Positions 44,412 to 50,663 of a stretch of DNA of 50,663 nt are shown here, piece after piece. Under the pieces are notes generated by a model. The model was not told where the DNA came from and ran no database searches. It saw only the letters and a list, made by a program, of their open reading frames with translations. Within the stretch, counting starts at the first letter, position 1. The number at the start of each line of letters is the position of its first letter. The DNA is from an uncultured Chitinophagales bacterium (GTDB lineage Bacteria > Bacteroidota > Bacteroidia > Chitinophagales > Chitinophagaceae): positions 1 through 50,663 of the forward strand of contig CAMPIQ010000010.1 in NCBI GenBank assembly GCA_946886475.1. Reading direction: 5' to 3'. A program made the translations under genes and the position numbers.

Positions 44412-45011
44412 CTATTTACCGAATCGCCATCCTGCATAAACCTGCACCACGTTATTTTTAGCGTCTTCACTACTGAATGATGGCATTTGACCTGTGGACA
44501 TGGACTCATATAATTTATTCAGGCTTACGTTATACCGTGCACCAATCAATAAGCCCTTGTATGGGTGAACTTCAGCACCCACTGCATAACCATAATCGAA
44601 CCGGTTATATAAATCCATAATACCTGAAGAATTTCCAGAACTATTATTAGTGCTGTCCACTTTTGCATTTATCAGGTAAGCTGTTTGTGCTCCCAGCATC
44701 ACTGAAAAATATTTTGTGATGTTGACGGACATCATTTGTCCAAGTTGTATATAATCAAGGTTCACTTCTCCGGTGTTGGTTGAAGTTTTATAATCATAGC
44801 CCTGTCTTGAAAAAATAAGTTCGGTACGGGAACTGATGATTTGTTTGGAAGTCGGAGCCATTACCACACCAGCATGGAATCCGGAACGGCTGTTGCTGTT
44901 AAAGGAAGATCTGCCGGATACATTGGCAAAATTGATCCCTGCTTTAAATCCAAACTGGGCATGAAGCAAAAAAGGAGAAAGCAGTAAAATGGTTACGATG
45001 ATCTTTTTCAT
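44412..45011 (-). CDS. PorT-family/outer-membrane beta-barrel protein
   Basis: A 199-residue exported protein with a signal peptide (MKKIIVTILLLSPFLLHAQ). The mature part opens FGFKAGINFANVSG, the strong signature of the Bacteroidota outer-membrane barrel family (PF13568-like), and continues with alternating strands (GAQTAYLINAKVDS, YGYAVGAEVHPYKGLLIGARYNVSLN) up to the terminal strand VVQVYAGWRFGK. No enzymatic role is visible. It has its own 170-base upstream region without a clear promoter box and leads a possible three-gene unit with the 64-residue ORF and the L,D-transpeptidase gene. Confidence 0.88.
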   Translation of the reverse strand: MKKIIVTILLLSPFLLHAQFGFKAGINFANVSGRSSFNSNSRSGFHAGVVMAPTSKQIISSRTELIFSRQGYDYKTSTNTGEVNLDYIQLGQMMSVNITKYFSVMLGAQTAYLINAKVDSTNNSSGNSSGIMDLYNRFDYGYAVGAEVHPYKGLLIGARYNVSLNKLYESMSTGQMPSFSSEDAKNNVVQVYAGWRFGK

Positions 45012-45184
45012 TTATCCCTTTTTAATTTTAAAATCTCAGTTGATCATATTCCAGGGTGGGATAATTGGGGCGAAGCAATGCCGCAAAAAAATAAACATGC
45101 AGTAAAAAATCGTTTTCAATGCATGTTTAAATATAATCAGAAATGCCGGTCTCCCCACAGAAATTAAAGACAATAATATCAGGG

Positions 45185-47122
45185 TCAGCGGATGCTTTGA
45201 AGCTCAACAGCTGTTTTATCTTTCATCATATCCCTTACTTCTTCTGCAATGGATTGTGCGTCATATTCGCATTCACGGTGTAATTCTTTTAAAGTTCCAT
45301 GTTCCACCAGGCGGTCAGGGATTCCCATGATCCTCAATTCATTTTTGTAATGGTGTTCGGCCATAAATTCGGCAATGGCTCCGCCAAATCCGCCTACTAC
45401 AGTTCCATCTTCTACAGTAATGATCTTTTCATATTTGCCCAGTGCTTCATGGAGTAAGGCTTCATCAAGCGGTTTGGCAAAACGCAAATCAAAATGCGCC
45501 GGTGTTATTCCTTCAGCTCTAAGGTCTCTTATGGCAGAAGCTGCAAAATTGCCAGGATGTCCAAAAGAAAGGATTGCAATGTCCTTACCGTCTTTTAATT
45601 TTCTCCCTTTACCAATTTTAATTTCTTCGAATGGTTTCTTCCATTCAGGCATAACACCTTCACCTCTTGGATAACGGATCACAAATGGAAGTTTGGTACT
45701 TTCCAATTGCGCGGTGTACATCAGGTTTCGAAGTTCCTGTTCGTTCATAGGTGCGCTAATCACCATGTGCGGAATGCAACGGAAATAAGCAATATCATAA
45801 GCACCATGGTGCGTTGGTCCGTCCTCACCTACAAGGCCGGCCCGGTCAAGGCAGAAGATCACAGGAAGCTTTTGAATAGCTACATCATGAACCACCTGGT
45901 CGAATGCCCTTTGCATAAAGGAAGAATAGATATTGCAGAACACTTTCATGCCCTGTGTTGCCATTCCTGCACTAAGGGTTACCGCATGCTGTTCGCAAAT
46001 GCCTACATCAAATGCACGCAAAGGCATTTGCTCCATCATGTATTTCAAAGAAGAACCACTTGGCATGGCCGGGGTAACGCCAATGATCTTTTCATTTTGT
46101 TCCGCCAGTTCAATAATGGAATGACCAAATACATCCTGGTATTTGGGAGGCTGGGGAAGGTCATATTTCTTTTTATAGATCTCACCGGTGATCTTATCAA
46201 ACAAGCCAGGGGCATGCCACTTGGTCTGATCCTTTTCAGCCAGGGCATAACCCTTACCCTTAACCGTAACTATATGCAGGATCTTTGGACCAGGAATATT
46301 CTTCAGATCTTTTAGGGTGTCAACAAGTTTCGTAATGTTATGTCCGTCAATGGGACCAAAATATCTAAGATTCAGCGCTTCAAAAAGGTTACTGCTTTTT
46401 GTGACCATGCCTTTGATGCCTGCTTCGAGTTTGGAAGCCATTTCCCTTGTGAACTTTTTGCCTACCGGTAATTTCCCAAACAGGTTCCATACATCATCAC
46501 GGATCTTATTATAAGTATAGGAAGTGGAAATATCGGTAAGGTATTCTTTCAATGCACCCACATTAGGATCGATGCTCATGCAGTTATCATTGAGTATGAT
46601 CAACACATCGGTATCGGCAACACCAGCGTGGTTCATGGCTTCAAAAGCCATACCGGCCGTCATGGAACCATCGCCAATTACAGCAACGGATTTACGGTCT
46701 GTCTCCCCTTTTATTTTAGCCGCCATGGCCATTCCCAATGCTGCTGAAATAGATGTTGAAGAATGTCCCACTCCAAATGTGTCGTATTCACTCTCACTCC
46801 TTTTTGGAAACCCGCTCAGGCCCTTGTATTTACGGTTGGAGATAAAATTTTCGCGTCGGCCTGTTAATATTTTATGTCCATACGCCTGGTGGCCAACATC
46901 CCAAACAAGCTGATCGTAAGGTGTATTATAAATATAATGCAGGGCAACGGATAGCTCCACTACACCAAGGCTGGCTGCAAAATGACCGCCGTGCACACTC
47001 ACTACATCAATAATGTATTGTCGCAACTCATCACAAACCTGATGAAGCTGTTCTTTAGGAATTTTCTTCAGGTCGGATGGCAGATCAATGGTTTGGAGTA
47101 AAGGCCCCGGGGTTATTTGCAT
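45185..47122 (-). CDS. dxs: 1-deoxy-D-xylulose-5-phosphate synthase
   Basis: Condenses pyruvate and glyceraldehyde 3-phosphate to DXP, the entry to the MEP isoprenoid pathway and to thiamine and pyridoxal synthesis. All three thiamine-enzyme domains are present in 645 residues: VHGGHFAASLGVVELSVALH, GVGHSSTSISAALGMA, GDGSMTAGMAFEAMNHAG with ILNDN (cofactor binding), the CEQHAVTLSAGMA segment with the catalytic Glu, and the C-terminal TVEDGTVVGGFGGAI region. It is thus distinct from the split transketolase at 37524. I use ATG 47122; the TTG at 47131 adds three residues. It is 55 bases downstream of the lamin-tail gene on the same strand and may be read through from it. Confidence 0.97.
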   Translation of the reverse strand: MQITPGPLLQTIDLPSDLKKIPKEQLHQVCDELRQYIIDVVSVHGGHFAASLGVVELSVALHYIYNTPYDQLVWDVGHQAYGHKILTGRRENFISNRKYKGLSGFPKRSESEYDTFGVGHSSTSISAALGMAMAAKIKGETDRKSVAVIGDGSMTAGMAFEAMNHAGVADTDVLIILNDNCMSIDPNVGALKEYLTDISTSYTYNKIRDDVWNLFGKLPVGKKFTREMASKLEAGIKGMVTKSSNLFEALNLRYFGPIDGHNITKLVDTLKDLKNIPGPKILHIVTVKGKGYALAEKDQTKWHAPGLFDKITGEIYKKKYDLPQPPKYQDVFGHSIIELAEQNEKIIGVTPAMPSGSSLKYMMEQMPLRAFDVGICEQHAVTLSAGMATQGMKVFCNIYSSFMQRAFDQVVHDVAIQKLPVIFCLDRAGLVGEDGPTHHGAYDIAYFRCIPHMVISAPMNEQELRNLMYTAQLESTKLPFVIRYPRGEGVMPEWKKPFEEIKIGKGRKLKDGKDIAILSFGHPGNFAASAIRDLRAEGITPAHFDLRFAKPLDEALLHEALGKYEKIITVEDGTVVGGFGGAIAEFMAEHHYKNELRIMGIPDRLVEHGTLKELHRECEYDAQSIAEEVRDMMKDKTAVELQSIR

Positions 47123-47177
47123 CAGGATCAATTATGTGGTAAAAATATTAAGTTTTTCTACAAAAGACAGACCCTGA

Positions 47178-48692
47178 TCAATGCTTAACAAACCTGAAGG
47201 ATACAGGTACGGCTGTACCGGCCTTAAACTGGTAGATCCCGGCCGCAAGTGTTGAGGTGTTGAGTGACTGGGAATTGATACCCTGTTTCAGTTCAAAAAT
47301 ACCCTTCAAAACAACCGAGCCGGTTACATTGTAGATGATATATGGTAGTTTTTGAACGGTTGCTGAAGTAAGTTTTATGTTGAGCACATCGCTTGCCGGA
47401 TTGGGCCAGGTAGAATGGAGTGAAAAGGATTGGGGCGTTTTTGTATCAATTACCGGGGAATAAAAATAGTTGCCGTTCATAAGCACCACCTTTAACCTGA
47501 ACAGGGTAAAATGTGAGCCGCTCCTTTCTATATGACTATAATAATGGCTCAGTGCATTTTTTTCAAAGCTTCCGGCAGTAATGAACCGTTCGTTGGCATA
47601 AGCTTTTTCAAGAAATATTCTGGAAACATTCGTCTGATCGGTGAATAACCATTCCAGTTTGTTTGATGAAGGTATATGCCGGAAGTACTCAAGTTGGGCA
47701 GGTAAGGCCGGCATGCAGGGCAGTATCTGAAATTCAAATGTTTTAAGACTGCACCCTAATACAGATTCCACCGTTAACCGGTAGCGACCTCCGGGAAGAT
47801 TGCTGATAAAAATATCAGGCGCCGTTTCATCTATTCCATAGGTATACTCGTCATCAAAGTCAAAAATACCATCGGTATTCGCATCATATACCAGGGTATA
47901 ATTCATTGGAAAGAAATCATCATAGCTGGCTCTTTTTACATAGACCTGAACACCGCCGTGATTCTCATTGCAATCAACCGCGTTCACATAAGAAAATTCA
48001 TAAACAACATCCGAAACATCACCTGAAGTATTATTGGTTGAACTGGCACTTTGCTGAGGATCTTTTACCCAGCCACAATCCCCGTCGAGCCGGCGTGCAA
48101 AACTGTTTCCCCGGCCGGTGGACATGCCAAGCGTTTCATATTTAATTTCAATTTCATCCAGGTCAAAATCTCCGGTGCCGCAGCCACTGTTATTATTTGG
48201 ACTTATGCGTCTGGAAGTTTCTAAAGGAAAACTTCTTACTACTGCATCAATAACTTCCAGATCAGGTGAAAGAAGAACAACCTGCTCATTTCCGCTGCCT
48301 CCGTCCGTAAAAAATCCATCACCAGTTGTAGGAATAGGAAGACTGCTGCAATTGCAGGCATTCCAGTTAAGATCTGCTTTTATAGTGCTGTCAATATTGG
48401 CACAGGGTACAGGAATTTCATCCTGCCCGGCAATAACGTAAAATTGTCCCGGAAGAAGAATGGTATTGGGAGGAATTGTAACCGAATAATCACCATCGGT
48501 TAAGATAAAACAACCTATATCAACAGGACCAGGTCCAAAGTTTAAAAGTTCTACAAATTCGGCTGTGGCACCGCATCCGTTTAAGGTCCAGGGCATGTAT
48601 TCATTGATCACCACCCTTCCCTGCCCGAAACTGCAATTCAGAATAGCCAGGGAAATGATAAGCATGAAAGTTTTATGGCACAGGAGCCTCAC
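47178..48692 (-). CDS. Lamin-tail-domain protein with T9SS sorting domain
   Basis: A 504-residue secreted protein. The signal peptide ends near SFGQ (residues 1-24; an alternative ATG at 48665 also gives one). Residues 25-160 form a lamin-tail domain: VVINEYMPWTLNGCGATAEFVELLNFGPGPVDIGCFILTDG is its classical opening. A calcium-binding-like D-x-N-x-D-G stretch (YDANTDGIFDFDDE) follows near 270, then the PALPAQLEYFRH linker common in T9SS cargo and a sorting domain with WPNPASDVLNIKL and TLAAGIYQFK. Cysteines are numerous in the first half and probably form disulfides outside the cell. Such proteins are secreted or attached; enzymatic function is not indicated. Confidence 0.9.
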   Translation of the reverse strand: MRLLCHKTFMLIISLAILNCSFGQGRVVINEYMPWTLNGCGATAEFVELLNFGPGPVDIGCFILTDGDYSVTIPPNTILLPGQFYVIAGQDEIPVPCANIDSTIKADLNWNACNCSSLPIPTTGDGFFTDGGSGNEQVVLLSPDLEVIDAVVRSFPLETSRRISPNNNSGCGTGDFDLDEIEIKYETLGMSTGRGNSFARRLDGDCGWVKDPQQSASSTNNTSGDVSDVVYEFSYVNAVDCNENHGGVQVYVKRASYDDFFPMNYTLVYDANTDGIFDFDDEYTYGIDETAPDIFISNLPGGRYRLTVESVLGCSLKTFEFQILPCMPALPAQLEYFRHIPSSNKLEWLFTDQTNVSRIFLEKAYANERFITAGSFEKNALSHYYSHIERSGSHFTLFRLKVVLMNGNYFYSPVIDTKTPQSFSLHSTWPNPASDVLNIKLTSATVQKLPYIIYNVTGSVVLKGIFELKQGINSQSLNTSTLAAGIYQFKAGTAVPVSFRFVKH

Positions 48693-48857
48693 AGGATTGG
48701 ATTTGGGACCAAATTAAAGAAGCTGACTATTCTAAACTCATTCAATACCAGCTATTTTGGGAAAATAAGTGTTTACCAATTGGCGGGACTAATATTTCCA
48801 TTTGTAAAACTTATCTTCCACTGGTATATTTAAAACAACCCTTAACGGGGAGCATAT

Positions 48858-48865
48858 TAGATTTG
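48858..48865 (+). promoter_or_regulatory. -7 box immediately upstream of the histidine kinase gene
   Basis: TAGATTTG matches TAnnTTTG and ends seven bases before ATG 48873. Its TAG is in frame with the gene, so the start cannot lie further upstream. Confidence 0.5.
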
Positions 48866-48872
48866 TAAGCAT

Positions 48873-49922
48873 ATGCAGCTATCGGTCAGACAAAGGTATT
48901 GGGGTTTTCAGGTAGGGGGATGGAGTGTGGTGGCAATGATCAATTTGTTCTTTGCTTTCATTTTCGACCAGATAGACAAGGATATGATCTGCCGTTTGAT
49001 CTTCTTTGTTGAAATGGGCATCATCCTTTCCCATATTATGAGGATCACCATAAGAAAGAACAATGTGCTGATCCTGCCCATAAACCAGCAGATCATAATA
49101 TTATCGATCCTGACACTGCTCTATTCAGTAATCATTTCTCTTACACAATCAATCTTTGAAAGTTATTACAGCCTGGTGATGAGTAAAGGGGAGACCGTGC
49201 CATTCTATTATTTATACCTCAGGAACCTCTGGTCGGCTTTTATCCTTTTCTTTATATGGAATGGCATTTATTTCATGTATCACTATATCGCAAAGAGCCG
49301 TAAACAGCAAATGGATACCCTGCAACTGGAAGCACTGGTAAAAGAGCTGGAGCTGAAAACCATCAAGGCCCATATCAATCCCCACTTTATTTTCAATGCT
49401 TTGAATGGGATCAGGGCGCTGATAGATGAAAACCCAACAAGAGCAAGAAGGGCTGTAACTGAATTAAGTAATATTTTAAGGAGCAGCCTGAAAGCGGAAA
49501 AAGGTGAATTTGTAAATTTTGGTGATGAATTAAAGATCGTAAAAGATTACCTGGCACTTGAGAACATGCGTTTCGAGGACAGGCTTCAGATTGAATATGA
49601 TATTGATGAGGATACACTGGAACAACAGGTGCCTCCCATGATGCTGCAAACCCTTGTTGAAAATGCCATCAAACATGGCATCAGCAAACAAATGAAGGGA
49701 GGAATGGTAAAGATCATTTCTGACTTTACAGAAAATTTCCATGAACTGGCCGTGCAAAATACGGGATACCTGAACGGACACGCTTCATCAAAAGGTTTTG
49801 GGTTATCAAGCACGCAGGACCGTTTGAGCCTGCTGTATGGAGAAAAAGCACAATTTCAGATCCGGCAGTTGAACCCCAACCTGGTGGAAGCAAAAGTTTT
49901 AATACCAATTACACTAAACTGA
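48873..49922 (+). CDS. Sensor histidine kinase, LytS/His_kinase type
   Basis: A 349-residue membrane sensor kinase. Four hydrophobic segments (about 14-32, 40-57, 66-92 and 116-138) form a small sensor part without a periplasmic domain. A linker leads to the His_kinase domain: LKTIKAHINPHFIFNALNGIRALI holds the phospho-acceptor His171, LVENAIKHG the ATP-binding Asn264, and GFGLSSTQDRLSLLYG the glycine box. These kinases partner with LytTR regulators, and one follows eight bases later on the same strand. The signal is unknown. The start is fixed by an in-frame TAG at 48858. Confidence 0.95.
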   Translation: MQLSVRQRYWGFQVGGWSVVAMINLFFAFIFDQIDKDMICRLIFFVEMGIILSHIMRITIRKNNVLILPINQQIIILSILTLLYSVIISLTQSIFESYYSLVMSKGETVPFYYLYLRNLWSAFILFFIWNGIYFMYHYIAKSRKQQMDTLQLEALVKELELKTIKAHINPHFIFNALNGIRALIDENPTRARRAVTELSNILRSSLKAEKGEFVNFGDELKIVKDYLALENMRFEDRLQIEYDIDEDTLEQQVPPMMLQTLVENAIKHGISKQMKGGMVKIISDFTENFHELAVQNTGYLNGHASSKGFGLSSTQDRLSLLYGEKAQFQIRQLNPNLVEAKVLIPITLN

Positions 49923-49930
49923 TATCACAC

Positions 49931-50663
49931 ATGAAGGCAATTATTATTGATGATGAACGCCTCGCCAGAGCAGAGCTACGCAAACTTTTACAGGATTTTC
50001 CTGAGATTGAAATCGTTGACGAAGCATCAAACGCTGATGAAGGCATTCAAAAAATAGAAAATCATAATCCTGATCTGGTTTTTCTTGATATCCAGATGCC
50101 GGGTAAAACAGGATTTGATATGTTATCGGAGCTGGATCATGCACCTCAGGTAATATTCACCACTGCCTATGACGAGTATGCGCTGAAAGCTTTTGAAGTA
50201 AATGCCCTGGATTATCTTTTAAAACCAGTGGAACCACGCAGGCTGGCAGATGCAGTTGAGAAACTGAAGAAAAATAACGGAGGCTCAATAACCGAAAGGA
50301 TGATCCATCCGCACGAAGCCAATTCCATTTTAACCGAAAGCGACCAGGTTTTTGTAAAAGATGGAGAAAGGTGCTGGTTTGTAAAATTGTCTGATGTGCG
50401 CTTGTTTGAAAGTGTTGGAAATTATGCAAAGGTGTTTTTTGGAAATAATAAGCCCCTCATCTTAAAATCACTTAACGCCCTGGAAGAAAGACTGGATGAA
50501 AAAGTTTTCTTTCGCGCCAACCGTAAACATATTGTCAACCTTCGCATGATCGATAAAATAGAACCATATTTCAATGGCGGACTTTTACTTGAACTAAAAG
50601 GTGGTGAAAAGATAGAAGTGAGCCGCAGGCAAACAGTGAAGTTTAAGGAGATGATGAGCCTTT
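49931..50663 (+). CDS. LytTR-family response regulator (cut by the window end)
   Basis: Cognate regulator of the preceding kinase, with the 3-prime end outside the window; 244 residues are visible. The receiver domain opens MKAIIIDDERLARAELRKLL and has Asp7/Asp8, phospho-acceptor Asp53 (LVFLDIQMPG), Thr78 and Lys98 (LLKPVEP). The LytTR DNA-binding domain begins about residue 140 (QVFVKDGERCWFVKLSDVRLFESVGNYAKV) and includes FFRANRKHIVNLRMIDKI and the FNGGLLLELKGGEKIEVSRRQ hairpin; only a few residues should be missing. LytTR regulators bind direct repeats upstream of target genes. Targets are unknown. Confidence 0.94.
   Translation, partial: MKAIIIDDERLARAELRKLLQDFPEIEIVDEASNADEGIQKIENHNPDLVFLDIQMPGKTGFDMLSELDHAPQVIFTTAYDEYALKAFEVNALDYLLKPVEPRRLADAVEKLKKNNGGSITERMIHPHEANSILTESDQVFVKDGERCWFVKLSDVRLFESVGNYAKVFFGNNKPLILKSLNALEERLDEKVFFRANRKHIVNLRMIDKIEPYFNGGLLLELKGGEKIEVSRRQTVKFKEMMSL

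Noticed and set aside
45707..46315. A 202-codon open frame on the plus strand inside dxs
   Set aside because: It is antisense to an intact essential enzyme with conserved motifs throughout, has unusual residue composition (many His, Arg, Cys) and no family resemblance.

Overview
This is an AT-leaning, gene-dense chromosomal segment of a Bacteroidota bacterium, most likely order Chitinophagales (family Chitinophagaceae or close to it). That placement rests on four very long secreted proteins ending in type IX secretion (T9SS) sorting domains, a PorX regulator, PorT/OmpL-type outer-membrane beta-barrels, LolC/E-type and MsbA-type envelope transporters, a TAnnTTTG promoter box seen repeatedly upstream of genes, and almost no Shine-Dalgarno sequences. 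I see no phage, transposase, integrase, CRISPR array, tRNA or rRNA. The window looks like stable core chromosome with a secretory flavour rather than a mobile island.

Layout. 1-3.0 kb: glycyl-tRNA synthetase, a small outer-membrane barrel protein and a flavin/NADP oxidoreductase. 3.1-10.5 kb (minus strand): an Asp-box/WD40-like T9SS cargo with a small periplasmic partner gene, then a 1254-residue subtilisin-family T9SS protease. 10.6-15.2 kb: a lipoprotein, mfd and an NTF2-like secreted protein. 15.3-20.7 kb: a 1785-residue modular subtilisin-family T9SS cargo. 20.9-24.7 kb: small unknown genes, a PagL-like lipid A deacylase candidate with an aldo/keto reductase, a PH-like membrane protein and a CarboxypepD_reg-like protein. 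24.7-29.4 kb (minus): gyrB, lpxD and an HD-domain phosphohydrolase. 29.6-33.7 kb (plus): porX, a 100-residue unknown, a PhnP-like metallo-hydrolase and an acyl-CoA dehydrogenase. 33.7-40.3 kb: an MsbA-like exporter, rbfA, a LolC/E-type permease, an N-terminal transketolase half, a WecA-type glycosyl-1-phosphate transferase and frr. 40.5-43.5 kb: an EamA exporter, PPK2, mscL and scpA. 43.5-48.7 kb (minus): an L,D-transpeptidase-like protein, an unknown 64-residue ORF, an outer-membrane barrel, dxs and a lamin-tail T9SS cargo. 48.9 kb to the end: a LytS-type histidine kinase and a LytTR response regulator cut by the window edge.

How the pieces fit. The main theme is envelope biogenesis and secretion: PorX controls T9SS in characterised relatives, and four candidate T9SS substrates (two of them proteases) are in the same 50 kb. 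LpxD, the PagL-like protein, the MsbA-like exporter, the WecA-like transferase, the L,D-transpeptidase-like protein and the LolC/E-type permease all serve lipid A, surface glycans, peptidoglycan or lipoprotein traffic. The rest is housekeeping.

I did not find a clearly new multi-gene system. The observations most worth checking are regulatory: repeats upstream of porX that could pair over its start region, two genes whose only plausible start lies a few bases past a promoter box that itself contains an in-frame stop, and terminator-shaped hairpins that abut the starts of scpA and of the L,D-transpeptidase gene. Others are an unpaired transketolase half, a PagL-like protein with Asp where Glu is expected, and a T9SS cargo whose sorting domain lacks the usual Pro-Asn-Pro.
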